A DNA stretch of 64,000 nucleotides from Burkholderia sp. lig30 (GCF_000687455.2 NZ_JGVW01000066.1:1-64000), one strand, 5' to 3'; counted from the stretch's first letter, positions 34,775-43,418 are shown. The notes: generated by a model not told the origin, from the sequence alone. Numbers and translations are program-made.

Positions 34775-35836
34775 CTATCTATTGACGGCCATATCAACGC
34801 TTCCGAAGCCAATTCCACCGTCAGCCGTTCGCGTTATTTGAATGGTGAGTTTCGAGAGATATTTCGCAGGCGTTGCAATCCATCGCATGATCGTCGCCTT
34901 TTCATCGCCGCCTGGGATATCTTCCCCGGTCTCATTCTGAAGCAGTAAATCCTGTACAACACCCGCAGCCAAATCAGGCACGCTCAACAGATCGTCCAAA
35001 TGGCCTTTCTCCTCGAAGGACTTCGCAAACCCGACGACGTCGAGCCTGTGCGACAGGTACATGCCAAGCACTCGGACGAGTATTTGCTGGGTATTCGTGA
35101 AATTCCACTTTCTACCGTCTTCGTTGATCACGTCTTTGTCGCTGTACCAGAGCAACCTCTGGTTCTCGTGCGTCAGCAACGACGCAAATGCCGCGATGAT
35201 GTTGACTATGCGAAGAACCTTTTCGGCTCCCGGGCCATGCCATTCGCCGAGGCCTTCCTCTTTCAGTTGCGTCACCATGACCGAATGAGTCTGCTTCTTT
35301 TGTGCACCGAATACAGTCTGAATCCGCTTGTCGATCGCGATGGTAATGATCGCACCGTGAATGAAACTGTCGACCAACTGCAGATACTCGGGAAGCGCGC
35401 GTGCCTTGGCACCTGATGAAAGCTTCTTGTATGCGAACTCGCTGTAATGTTCGAGCAGGCCATACTTCTTTCGCAGCTCCCTTATCTTCTCTTCGAATGG
35501 CCCGACCTTGTTGTATGCAAGGAAAAGGAACGAGTAGGTGTGAAACTTCGCGCTCGAATGTTCACCACCGAAGTCTGACATTACAGCGATCTTGCTGTCG
35601 TCGGAGAAGTCCGGGAGCTCTCGAATCGATTGTTGAACGATTAGGTTCAAGAGGTGTGAGAAATACGGGTATTCGTCCGTCACCTTCGAAAGCTCAAATG
35701 GCCCGATTTTTTTGATTTTCTGTTCGACAGGGACGACTACAACGGAGAACTTCGTCGAGTCAGGTGCATCAGTTTCGGGCGATTCCGTAGCTGCACCAAT
35801 TATTGTCTTTTTGAATGGAGGCTTCATTGATTCCAT
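34775..35836 (-). CDS. Uncharacterised protein, possibly RNase H-like (DUF3800-like pattern)
   Basis: A 353-residue soluble protein that I do not recognise with confidence. Its order of elements recalls DUF3800/RNase H-like nucleases: a first strand with acids (KIAVMSDFGGEH near 83-94), a strand TYSFLFL, a long lysine-rich helix region, a strand IITIAIDKRI near 170, a later LLWYSDKDVI near 230 and a C-terminal helix with acidic residue DLLSVPDLAAGVVQDLL near 290. Composition is lysine-rich and A+T-richer than its neighbours, suggesting transfer. ATG at 35836 is used; ATG at 35827 is equally possible. A 31-residue peptide gene lies 87 bases upstream on the same strand. Activity is not established. 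Confidence 0.65.
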   Translation of the reverse strand: MESMKPPFKKTIIGAATESPETDAPDSTKFSVVVVPVEQKIKKIGPFELSKVTDEYPYFSHLLNLIVQQSIRELPDFSDDSKIAVMSDFGGEHSSAKFHTYSFLFLAYNKVGPFEEKIRELRKKYGLLEHYSEFAYKKLSSGAKARALPEYLQLVDSFIHGAIITIAIDKRIQTVFGAQKKQTHSVMVTQLKEEGLGEWHGPGAEKVLRIVNIIAAFASLLTHENQRLLWYSDKDVINEDGRKWNFTNTQQILVRVLGMYLSHRLDVVGFAKSFEEKGHLDDLLSVPDLAAGVVQDLLLQNETGEDIPGGDEKATIMRWIATPAKYLSKLTIQITRTADGGIGFGSVDMAVNR

Positions 35837-35923
35837 TGGGGCGCTCAGATTTCCAGGGGTTTGAAACACGCCGCTGCGCGTCAAGCTGTCGCCGAAGCCA
35901 TGCCTTTTTGTATATCAACCCGC

Positions 35924-36019
35924 TTAGGCCAGCATTGCACCTGCTGTCACACCCACCCCAAGTCCTTGAGTGACCTCAAGTCCTGCCGTACCAATCGTGC
36001 TAAGTACTTTCGCTCCCAT
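35924..36019 (-). CDS. 31-residue hydrophobic peptide with perfect ribosome binding site
   Basis: The peptide begins MGAKVLSTIGTAGLEVTQ and ends in a Gly/Ala/Val-rich hydrophobic tail (GLGVGVTAGAMLA). An AAGGAGG sequence lies eight bases before the ATG, the best Shine-Dalgarno match in this part of the window. The same frame is open upstream and encodes a membrane-helix-like stretch (LIPLQVLLVLLVAVLKNHLL, around 36080-36130), which could be a longer protein starting at a GTG. Size and composition resemble small toxic or membrane-active peptides, but this is inference. It precedes the unknown 353-residue protein on the same strand. Confidence 0.5.
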   Translation of the reverse strand: MGAKVLSTIGTAGLEVTQGLGVGVTAGAMLA

Positions 36020-36918
36020 AGTTTTACCCTCCTTGGCGCTCAAAGTCTGCGCCTGACGTGAAGCTAGTAGATGGTTTTTAAGCACTGCAACCAACAACAC
36101 AAGAAGGACCTGGAGCGGGATGAGCCAATGGGGAATCGAACCCACGATGCCGACCACTAGCCTAAACGGGCTGAAACTGCGCACGATTTTCCGTGTTTTG
36201 TACTGTCGGCGCAAGGGGTTCGCGGTCCACTACTACAGCACATACCGCGCCTACTGCCGGACTGAAAGGGTGAATCCGGGGGGCTGTCGGATTCCGTCGG
36301 TCGCCGTCGCGGCATCAAGGACACTCGCCCGATTGCTCCACTCGGACACCGAGCCTTCGAGGTGAGCGGCACTCAACGGAGGTAAAGGGTTGCGTTATGC
36401 CTTTGCATGCCACGCGCGGGAGGCGAACTTCGTGCTCGGTTGCCGGTCGGTCAGAAGCGGCCACTCGCGAAAACCAAGCCAAGTGACCGCTTCGGGTCGG
36501 GATCTGCCATCCGTGTCCGCGGCCTCCGACGATACGGTACGATCTTCGTCGTCGGGGCGCATTCGGCCGATTTGGGACATCCGGCGGGGCGCGCCAATTG
36601 TTGACAATCACACCCTCGACGCATCGCGCATCGGCTCATGATCGCCGTTCGTTCGCTCGTGCTACGATTCGCGGTGCCTGACTGACAAACGAAAGCAGGC
36701 AATGACCAACCCGTAGCCAACTGAAAAATCCACAATCGAGCAATGTACGCAGCTGCCTGGCCTCCTTCGAAAACGCACTGAACACCTGCGTCGATGCAGT
36801 GATTGCATCCACCTTGGTATTCGTCCCGGACCTGTTGTAAATAACGGTCCGGCGATGTCGCTCGAATCGAGTTATCACATCCAGATTCGTGCGCCTGCAT
36901 TTTCAAGAGACCACAAAC
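36020..36918. other. Long gene-poor region upstream of proline dehydrogenase
   Basis: About 900 bases with no supportable gene apart from the possible upstream extension of the small peptide (36020 to about 36170). It contains a tRNA T-arm-like stretch near 36128-36145 that does not fold into a full tRNA. The promoter for the proline dehydrogenase gene should lie at its right end. Confidence 0.35.
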
Positions 36919-37839
36919 ATGCGTATTCTCAATACGATGGCGGCTCGCGCCATCCCGCTCGTTCCCCGTTCGCTGATCCGTAAGATCTCCCGCCGCTATA
37001 TCGCGGGCGAAACACTCTACGATGCCCGCACGCGCATTCAGGCGCTCCACACAGCAGGTTTCCGAACAACCGTCGATGTGCTCGGCGAGACTGCGTCCTC
37101 GTCTGATCAGGCAGAGTCGATGACTCGCGACTATCTCAATCTCGTCCAGGCGCTCGGTGCGGAAAATGAGCCCGCCGAGCTTTCGATAAAATTGACCGCA
37201 CTGGGGCTGCATCTCGACGAAGACGCGTGCATCGCACGAGTCTCGACGATTCTGCGATCGGCAGCATCACACGGGATCAGCGCATGCATCGACATGGAAG
37301 ACATTAGTTGCACCGAGAAAACGCTCGACGCGTTCTTGAAGCTCGAAGCCGACGGATTTGCAGTCGGAATCGCACTACAAGCGTATTTGAGGCGCACGAA
37401 CAATGACATCGTTCCACTGCAGGCGCGCAAGAGCCGCATGCGCATTTGCAAGGGAATTTATGCAGAGGCAAACGAATATCTCGTCGACGGTGCATCGAAG
37501 GATCGGGCAACGATCAATGCGCACTTTGTTCGACACGTATCGAGCGCGATTCTGGCGGGATCATTTGTGGGCATTGCAACCCACGATGCACAATTGATCG
37601 ATGCGTTGATCAATTGGCTGCAACGCGAGCGGATCGACAGATCACGATTCGAGTTCCAGATGTTGCTGGGGGTCTGCGAAACGCTGCGTGACGCTCTGCT
37701 TGCGCAAGGATTTAACGTGCGCGTATATGTGCCATACGGTCATGACTGGTACGGCTACAGTACCCGGCGAATCAAGGAAAGTCCGCGAATTGCAGGATAT
37801 ATCCTAGCGGCGATGATACGCGGCGATCGGGCGCGCTAA
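36919..37839 (+). CDS. Proline dehydrogenase, monofunctional
   Basis: A 306-residue FAD enzyme that oxidises L-proline to pyrroline-5-carboxylate, the first step of proline breakdown. It has the PRODH barrel features: TVDVLGETASS near 47, ISIKLTALG-like LSIKLTALGLHLDE near 90, DMEDIS near 128, VGIALQAYLRRT near 158, RICKGIYAE near 178, IATHDA near 216, FEFQMLLGV near 246 and RVYVPYGHDWYGYSTRRIKE near 270 with the paired arginines that bind substrate carboxylate. Length fits the short monofunctional bacterial type, not fused PutA. ATG at 36919 is used; a GTG 30 bases upstream is an alternative. No P5C dehydrogenase gene is adjacent. Confidence 0.93.
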   Translation: MRILNTMAARAIPLVPRSLIRKISRRYIAGETLYDARTRIQALHTAGFRTTVDVLGETASSSDQAESMTRDYLNLVQALGAENEPAELSIKLTALGLHLDEDACIARVSTILRSAASHGISACIDMEDISCTEKTLDAFLKLEADGFAVGIALQAYLRRTNNDIVPLQARKSRMRICKGIYAEANEYLVDGASKDRATINAHFVRHVSSAILAGSFVGIATHDAQLIDALINWLQRERIDRSRFEFQMLLGVCETLRDALLAQGFNVRVYVPYGHDWYGYSTRRIKESPRIAGYILAAMIRGDRAR

Positions 37840-38027
37840 CAGTTACAGCAGCATCGGCGGAGCGGGACCGATCAGGTCGATGGTTCCGCTCTTTGCGTTT
37901 ATCGAAGATGATCGTAAAGCCATTGCGCTGCGCAAAGCGGTCTACGTATCGAACGGCTGCTTTCGAGAAGTCCGGCAGGCCGCTTCGGGTCGGTGCACGA
38001 CATCCACAGAAATCCACGAAGAACAAA

Positions 38028-38063
38028 AAAAGCGCGCGACGGCCGCAACCGTCGCGCGCTTTT
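38028..38063. terminator. Bidirectional terminator between proline dehydrogenase and encapsulin operon
   Basis: Perfect 15-base arms (AAAAGCGCGCGACGG at 38028-38042, CCGTCGCGCGCTTTT at 38049-38063) with a 6-base loop and A-run/T-run on the two sides. It ends 13 bases past the stop of the minus-strand cysteine desulfurase and serves both converging units. Confidence 0.9.
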
Positions 38064-38076
38064 CCGTTGGGTGCCG

Positions 38077-40089
38077 TCAACGCCGCGAAGCGAGTCGCCT
38101 CACGACCGACACGAGCGCGTCGACCTCGTCGCACGTGTTGTAGAACGCAAGCGACGGCCGCACCGTCGCTTCGAGCCCGAAGCGGCGCAAAATCGGCTGC
38201 GCGCAGTGATGGCCGGAGCGCACCGCGATGCCTTCCTCGTTCAGCGCCCGCCCCACTTCCTCGGTCTCGTAGCCCTTCAGCACGAACGACAGCACGCTCG
38301 CCTGGTCGCGCGCGGTGCCGACGAGACGCACGCCCGGCACCGGCGCGAGCACGCTCGTCGCATATGCGAGCAGGTCGTGCTCGTAGCGCGCGATGTTGTC
38401 GATGCCGACCCGGCTCACGTAGTCGAGCGCCGCGCCGAGCCCGACCGCGTCCGCGATGTTGCCCGTGCCGGCCTCGAAACGGTTCGGCGGCGGCTGGAAC
38501 AGCGTGCGCTCGAAGGTCACGTCGGCGATCATGTTGCCGCCCCCCTGCCACGGCGGCATGTCGTCGAGGATCGCCCGCTTGCCGTACACGACGCCAATCC
38601 CGGTCGGGCCGTAGATCTTGTGCCCGGAGAACACGAAGAAATCGGCATCGAGCGCCTGCACGTCCACCCGCATGTGCGAGATCGACTGCGCGCCGTCGAC
38701 CAGCGCCTTCGCGCCCGCGCGATGCGCAAGCTCGACGATCTCCTTCACCGGCACGACCGTGCCCAGCGCGTTCGACACCTGCGTGACGGACACGATCTTC
38801 GTGCGATCGTTGAGCAGCTTCCGGTACTCGTCGAGCAGGACCTGCCCCGAATCGTCGACGGGAATCACGCGCAGCGTCGCGCCCTTCTGCGCGGCAAGCT
38901 GCTGCCACGGCACGATGTTCGCGTGATGCTCGAGATGCGACACGACGATCTCGTCGCCTTCGCCGACGTTCTGCGCGCCCCAGGTCTTCGCGATCAGGTT
39001 GATCGCCTCGGTCGTGCCGCGCACGAACACGATCTCGTCCGACGACGCCGCACCGATGAAGCGCCGCACCGTATCGCGCGCATGCTCGTAGGCATCCGTC
39101 GCGCGACCGGCGAGCGTATGCGCGGCGCGGTGGATGTTCGAGTTCTCGTGCGCGTAGAAATACGCGAGCCGGTCGATCACAGCCTGCGGCTTGTGCGTCG
39201 TCGCGGCGTTGTCGAACCAGACCAACTGCTTGCCGTTGACGCGCTCCTGCAGGATCGGGAAATCGCGGCGGATCGCGTTGACGTCGAACGGCGGATGCGC
39301 GCCGCGATACGCGTCCCCTTGAGGCGCGCCGCCCGCGAGCGCATGCGGCTCGACCGCGCGTGCATCGTCGATGAAGTAGCGCGGCACGTCCTGGCCCGCC
39401 GCGCGCGACAGCGGCACGTCGCGACGCAGCGCCAGCAGCTCGCGCAGCGCGTCTTCGTCGGGCAGCCCGAACGCGCCGGCCGACGCGGGCCCGTGGTCGG
39501 GCACCACGATGTCCTGCGCGCCCGCTTGCCAGCCGTGCTGCGTCGCATCGGTGAAGTAGTACGGCGACGGCGTGGCGGGCGCGGCCGCGTCCCGCGACGC
39601 GAGGCCGTTCGCCTGCGGCACGCCGAGCAGCGCGCCGCCGACCCGCGGCTCGAGCGCCGGGGCGACCGATACCGCGTTGTCGGGCAGGCCGTTCTGCGCG
39701 GCCGCGTGCGGCGCGAGCGCCGGCGCGCGGTTGCCGAGCGACAGCACGTGCGTCGGCGCGGACGGCGCGAGGTTCGCGCCCGGCACCTTGCCCTGCGGCA
39801 GCGCGAGGCCCGGCACGCCGGTTCCCGTGCCGCCCGGCCCGGCCAGCGGCGAGCCCGCGGGCGCGGGATTGCCGACCGACGCGAGGATCGGCGCGGCAGC
39901 CGGCAACGCCGACGGCACGCCGCCCACGGCACCGCTGCCGGCCGACAGCCCCGGTGCGGCAGCCTGCCCCGGCAGCGCCGAGAAGAACTCCGTCGCGAGC
40001 CGCGCCAGCGTGGCCGGATCGGGCAGCCCGGCCGGCAGCGGCGCGTGCGGCAGCGCGTCGGGATTAACGGTAGGTGTCGGGGTAGTCAT
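38077..40089 (-). CDS. Encapsulin cargo: SufS-type cysteine desulfurase with long disordered N-terminus
   Basis: A 670-residue protein. Residues about 1-265 are a Pro/Ala/Gly-rich, largely disordered extension with short conserved-looking patches (SPYYFTDATQHGW near 175, DALRELLALRRDVPLSRAAG near 213), which in family 2A systems directs the enzyme into the encapsulin shell. Residues about 268-670 form a type II (SufS-like) cysteine desulfurase: FDNAATTHKP, PLP-binding Lys491 in FSGHKIYGPTGIGV and catalytic Cys629 in RSGHHCAQP. It removes sulfur from cysteine as persulfide; related encapsulins store elemental sulfur. The ATG at 40089 lies inside the shell gene, overlapping it by 26 bases, so translation is probably coupled. 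Confidence 0.95.
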   Translation of the reverse strand: MTTPTPTVNPDALPHAPLPAGLPDPATLARLATEFFSALPGQAAAPGLSAGSGAVGGVPSALPAAAPILASVGNPAPAGSPLAGPGGTGTGVPGLALPQGKVPGANLAPSAPTHVLSLGNRAPALAPHAAAQNGLPDNAVSVAPALEPRVGGALLGVPQANGLASRDAAAPATPSPYYFTDATQHGWQAGAQDIVVPDHGPASAGAFGLPDEDALRELLALRRDVPLSRAAGQDVPRYFIDDARAVEPHALAGGAPQGDAYRGAHPPFDVNAIRRDFPILQERVNGKQLVWFDNAATTHKPQAVIDRLAYFYAHENSNIHRAAHTLAGRATDAYEHARDTVRRFIGAASSDEIVFVRGTTEAINLIAKTWGAQNVGEGDEIVVSHLEHHANIVPWQQLAAQKGATLRVIPVDDSGQVLLDEYRKLLNDRTKIVSVTQVSNALGTVVPVKEIVELAHRAGAKALVDGAQSISHMRVDVQALDADFFVFSGHKIYGPTGIGVVYGKRAILDDMPPWQGGGNMIADVTFERTLFQPPPNRFEAGTGNIADAVGLGAALDYVSRVGIDNIARYEHDLLAYATSVLAPVPGVRLVGTARDQASVLSFVLKGYETEEVGRALNEEGIAVRSGHHCAQPILRRFGLEATVRPSLAFYNTCDEVDALVSVVRRLASRR

Positions 40090-40996
40090 GGTACTTGCCG
40101 ATTTCCACGTCATCGAGGACAGCCAGCGCATCCGGCGAATGGACCGCGAGCGAGCAGTACAGCGAGATCAGGTAGGACGCGATCGCCTGGTTGTTGATCC
40201 CCATGAAGCGCACCGACAACCCCGGCCCCTGTTCGCCCGCGACGCCCGGCTGATACAGGCCGACAACGCCTTGCCGCTTGTCGCCGACGCGCAGCAGCAG
40301 GATCTTGGTCTTGCCGTCCGCGACCGGCACCTTGTCCGACGGAATCAGCGGAATGCCGCGCCACGTGAGGAACTGCGAACCGAACAGGCTGACGGTCGGC
40401 GGCGGCACGCCGCGCCGCGTGCATTCGCGGCCGAACGCGGCGATCGCGAGCGGATGCGCGAGGAAGAACGCCGGCTCCTTCCACACCTTCGTCAGCAGCT
40501 CGTCGAGATCGTCGGGCGTCGGCGCGCCGGTCAGCGGGAACACGCGCTGCTCGTCCGCGACGTTCGCCAGCAGGCCGTAGTCGGGATTGTTGATGAGCTG
40601 GCTCTCCTGCAGCTCCTTGATCGTCTCGATCGTCAGGCGAAGCTGCTCCTTCACCTGGTCGTGCGGGCTGCTGTAGAGGTCGGAGATCCGCGTGTGAACG
40701 TCGAGCACCGTGCTCACGGCGTTCAGGAAATATTCGCGAGGCGTTTCCTCGTAAGGCACGAACGTGCGCGGCAGGATGCGCTCGTCCTCCAGCTGCGTGC
40801 AGGTGGCCCGCACGGCTTCGGGATTCTTCACCTGGTTCAGGCGATAGATGCCCGCCTCGACCGGCACCCATTGCAGCAGGTGCGTGAGCCAGCGCGGCGT
40901 AATCGTGGAAAGCTGCGGGACGGTCTTGGTGGCGTTCGCTAGTTGGCGTGCGGCGTGATCGCTCAGTGCCGCCGAACCGCTTGCTGCAGTCGACAT
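40064..40996 (-). CDS. Family 2A encapsulin shell protein (SrpI-like)
   Basis: A 310-residue HK97-fold shell protein of encapsulin family 2A. It shows the N-terminal arm (LANATKTVPQLSTITPRWLTHLLQWVPVEAGIYRLN), the long spine helix region (STVLDVHTRISDLYSSPHDQVKEQLRLTIETIKELQES), FLAHPLAIAAFGRECTRRGVPPPTV and the characteristic C-terminal FGSQFLTWRGIPLIPSDK...LLLRVGDKRQGVVGLYQPG. It assembles a closed cytoplasmic nanocompartment that takes up the cysteine desulfurase encoded next. GGAG precedes the ATG. Its 3' end overlaps the desulfurase start. It is the fourth gene of the rhodanese-epsC-xre-shell-cargo operon. Confidence 0.95.
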   Translation of the reverse strand: MSTAASGSAALSDHAARQLANATKTVPQLSTITPRWLTHLLQWVPVEAGIYRLNQVKNPEAVRATCTQLEDERILPRTFVPYEETPREYFLNAVSTVLDVHTRISDLYSSPHDQVKEQLRLTIETIKELQESQLINNPDYGLLANVADEQRVFPLTGAPTPDDLDELLTKVWKEPAFFLAHPLAIAAFGRECTRRGVPPPTVSLFGSQFLTWRGIPLIPSDKVPVADGKTKILLLRVGDKRQGVVGLYQPGVAGEQGPGLSVRFMGINNQAIASYLISLYCSLAVHSPDALAVLDDVEIGKYHDYPDTYR

Positions 40997-41069
40997 GTGT
41001 GGCTCCGGGTTCCTAAGATGAAAAACTGCTTTGCTTATGACAAGCGCTGATTATCGGAAGCACGACCCG

Positions 41070-41094
41070 GCCGGCTCAACATGCTATAGCCGGC
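41070..41094. promoter_or_regulatory. Palindrome upstream of the encapsulin shell gene
   Basis: A perfect inverted repeat GCCGGCT-N11-AGCCGGC lies in the 139-base gap between the XRE regulator gene and the shell gene, with a TATAGCAT -10-like sequence in its spacer on the minus strand. No T-run follows. A regulator site overlapping an internal promoter is the simplest reading; an XRE stop-proximal hairpin is the alternative. Confidence 0.45.
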
Positions 41095-41135
41095 AGGTCG
41101 CGCGTTTGGGGTTATGGACGGGAAGGCGCGCCGTG

Positions 41136-41366
41136 TCAGGCGACGAGCACGCCGGCCGCGGCAGGCAGCAGCGTCGCGATCGACACGTCGAAGGCCCGCG
41201 CGAGCTTGAGCGCGGTGACGATCGACGCGATCGACTCGCCGCGCTCGATCTCGCCGACGTACGAGCGATTCAGGCCGGCGTATTCGGCGAGCTGCTCCTG
41301 CGACCAGGTGCGCGCCTCGCGCAGCCGGCGCACCGTCGCGCCGAAGGTACGGATCAGTTCGGTCAT
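41136..41366 (-). CDS. Small XRE-family regulator in the encapsulin operon
   Basis: A 76-residue protein that is essentially one HTH_3 (Cro/CI) domain: TVRRLREARTWSQEQLAEYAGLNRSYVGEIERGESIASIVTALKLARAFDVSI. It overlaps the stop of epsC by the ATGA motif, so the two are translationally coupled. Its place between the sulfur enzymes and the shell gene suggests it controls the operon, possibly through the palindrome at 41070-41094; this is inference. Confidence 0.9.
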   Translation of the reverse strand: MTELIRTFGATVRRLREARTWSQEQLAEYAGLNRSYVGEIERGESIASIVTALKLARAFDVSIATLLPAAAGVLVA

Positions 41367-42313
41367 GATGCAGCCCCTGCGACAGAAAGTTGGGCGGCCG
41401 GCGCGCGGTGCGTCTGCGTCGCCTCGCTGCGCAGCACCGCTTGCGTGACATGGCTGCCGGCCGGCACGTCCTGCGTCAGCCAGACGTTGCCGCCGATCAC
41501 CGCGCCGCGCCCGATCGTCACGCGGCCGAGGATCGTCGCGCCTGCGTAGATCACGACGTCGTCCTCGACGATCGGATGGCGCGCCAGCCCCTTTTCCAGA
41601 TGGCCGGCCGCGTCGCGCGGGAAGCGTTTCGCGCCGAGCGTCACCGCCTGGTAGACGCGCACGCGCTCGCCGATCACCGCGGTCTCGCCGATCACGACGC
41701 CGGTGCCGTGATCGATGAAAAAGCCGCCGCCGATGCGCGCGCCCGGATGAATGTCGATGCCGGTCTCCGCGTGCGCCTGCTCGGCGATGATCCGCGCGAG
41801 GAGCGGCAGGCCGAGCCCGTACAGTTCGTGCGCGAGGCGGTGGTGGATCATCGCGAGCACGCCGGGGTAGCACAGCAGCACCTCGTCGACACTGCCCGCC
41901 GCCGGATCGCCATGAAACGCCGCCAGCACGTCGCTGTCGAGCAGGCGGCGGATCTCCGGCAGCCGCGCGGCGAACGCCTGCACGGCCGCATCCGCGTTCC
42001 CGGCGCCGGCCTCGTCCGAATTGCGCTGACGCGCGGCGTAGCGCAATTCCAGCTTCACCTGCGCGAGCAACGCATGCAGCGCCGCGTCGAGCGCGTGGGC
42101 GACATAGAAGTTTTCGCTTTCCTGGCGCAGATCGGGCGGCCCGAGGCGCATCGGGAACAGCACTCCCTTCAGCGCGCCGACGATCTGCGCGAGCGCTTCG
42201 CGGGCCGGCAGGTCACGCCCGCCCGGCTCGAGCGAGCGCCGCTGTTTTTCCCGCCAGGCGCGACGCACCGTCTGCAGGGACTGGACGATGTCGTCGATGT
42301 CGAATGCGGCCAC
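41363..42313 (-). CDS. epsC: Serine O-acetyltransferase (EpsC/CysE type)
   Basis: A 316-residue enzyme that makes O-acetylserine, the carbon skeleton for cysteine synthesis. An N-terminal helical domain (about 1-190) is followed by the left-handed beta-helix with hexapeptide repeats and the active-site blocks DIHPGARIGGGFFIDHGTGVVIGETA and VTLGAKRFPRDAAGHLEKGLARHPIVED, matching the EpsC (SAT-like) type. The start is a GTG at 42313 with GGAG nine bases upstream. It feeds cysteine to the desulfurase cargo of the same operon; family 2A encapsulin operons commonly carry this gene. Confidence 0.93.
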   Translation of the reverse strand: MAAFDIDDIVQSLQTVRRAWREKQRRSLEPGGRDLPAREALAQIVGALKGVLFPMRLGPPDLRQESENFYVAHALDAALHALLAQVKLELRYAARQRNSDEAGAGNADAAVQAFAARLPEIRRLLDSDVLAAFHGDPAAGSVDEVLLCYPGVLAMIHHRLAHELYGLGLPLLARIIAEQAHAETGIDIHPGARIGGGFFIDHGTGVVIGETAVIGERVRVYQAVTLGAKRFPRDAAGHLEKGLARHPIVEDDVVIYAGATILGRVTIGRGAVIGGNVWLTQDVPAGSHVTQAVLRSEATQTHRAPAAQLSVAGAAS

Positions 42314-42339
42314 AGTCTGGTTCTCCGTTCGGTTGCGGT

Positions 42340-42810
42340 TCAATCCTGGCGCCACGGCAGGCCCTGGAAGCGCCAGCCGTTCTGGCCGCCGCGGCGCTGG
42401 CGCGCGTCGAGATCGCCCTCGAAGCCTTCGAGCACGTTGAAGACCTGCGTGAAGCCGGCCTTCGCCGCCGCGTCGGCCGCCTGCGCCGAGCGGTTGCCGC
42501 TGCGGCACAGCAGCAGGATCACCGCGTCCTTGCCGGTCCTGGCCTCCAGCTCGCGCGCGAAACGCGGATTGCGCGTCAGGCTCGTTCCCGTCGCCCACGG
42601 CACATGCAGCGAGTCCGGCACGTGACCGACGAACTTCCGTTCTTCCGCGGTGCGCACGTCCACCAGCAGCGCGTCGCCGGCAGAAAAAAGCGCCCACGCC
42701 GCCGTCGGCGTCACCCCGCCCGCGTATGCGAGGCCGGCCGCCGCGGCTGCGTCGCGCGCGTCGTCGAGCGCCCGTTGCGTCGCGGTGCGTTCTTCCAGTG
42801 CAAACGTCAT
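42340..42810 (-). CDS. Rhodanese-domain sulfurtransferase
   Basis: A 156-residue single-domain rhodanese. The active-site loop is CRSGNRS (Cys near 110), preceded by ALLVDVRTAEERKFVGHVPDSLHVPW, typical of the fold. It transfers sulfane sulfur between thiols. It is the first gene of the encapsulin operon, 26 bases ahead of epsC, with AAGGA six bases before its ATG. Probable role: handing sulfur on from, or protecting the cell against, persulfide produced by the desulfurase. Confidence 0.92.
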   Translation of the reverse strand: MTFALEERTATQRALDDARDAAAAAGLAYAGGVTPTAAWALFSAGDALLVDVRTAEERKFVGHVPDSLHVPWATGTSLTRNPRFARELEARTGKDAVILLLCRSGNRSAQAADAAAKAGFTQVFNVLEGFEGDLDARQRRGGQNGWRFQGLPWRQD

Positions 42811-43418
42811 GATTCTTCCTTCCCGATTGGTCCGATTCGCGTTTTTCCCGGCGGGGACAGTGGCCTGCTGTCTATAGCCGTCAAGGCAACTATGCGAGGG
42901 CGGCCTGCGAAGCGGAACCAATAAATTTTCATTTCCAAATCAGCGCGGCGCGAAACGGAATCGGGGGGGCGGCTCGGGGCGAAGTGCAGGCGACGGTATG
43001 CGTGCCGGGTGTCGCCGGACGCCGGGACGTCGGCGGCCGCTTCATGCCGTCCGATCGCGGACGCCGGATCGCAGGCGCGATTCCGGCCAGTCGAGTCAAT
43101 CAGGATCACTTACTAAAATTAAGCAAGGATGAAAGCATGGCAGTCATCGGCCGTGACCGCGCTGAGGTCAGGCCGATACGCATGCAATGGATGGAATGGA
43201 AGCAGTCGACCGGGCGTCCGGGTCGGAATATGCGCCGTTGCGCGTTATGACGTCGGCGCTCGGAAGGAACCAAGCAGGGATCGAATCGCGGACGAGGATG
43301 CGCCCGCCTTGCTCGAATCCCCACGGGGCGCGAGCGGTGCGGCCACGCGCGCCGTGCGTGCCGTGCGTGCGACGCTCGTGCGTGAGCGTGTGCCGCGACC
43401 GGGAGGCAATGCGTGCGC
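42811..43418. other. Upstream region of the encapsulin operon
   Basis: About 600 bases without a gene. The left part (42811-42950) should hold the operon promoter; on the minus strand an A+T-rich stretch ending in ATTTATTGGTTCCGC recalls sulfur-starvation promoters but no defined CysB box is claimed. The right part has short CGTGCGTGC-like iterations near 43345-43380. Confidence 0.35.

Noticed and set aside
36120..36170. tRNA-like 3' end on the minus strand (GGGTTCGATTCCCC)
   Set aside because: The T-loop sequence fits, but the stem pairs only three bases, no anticodon or D arm can be drawn upstream, and no CCA-type end follows. The same bases are also coding-like for the peptide extension.
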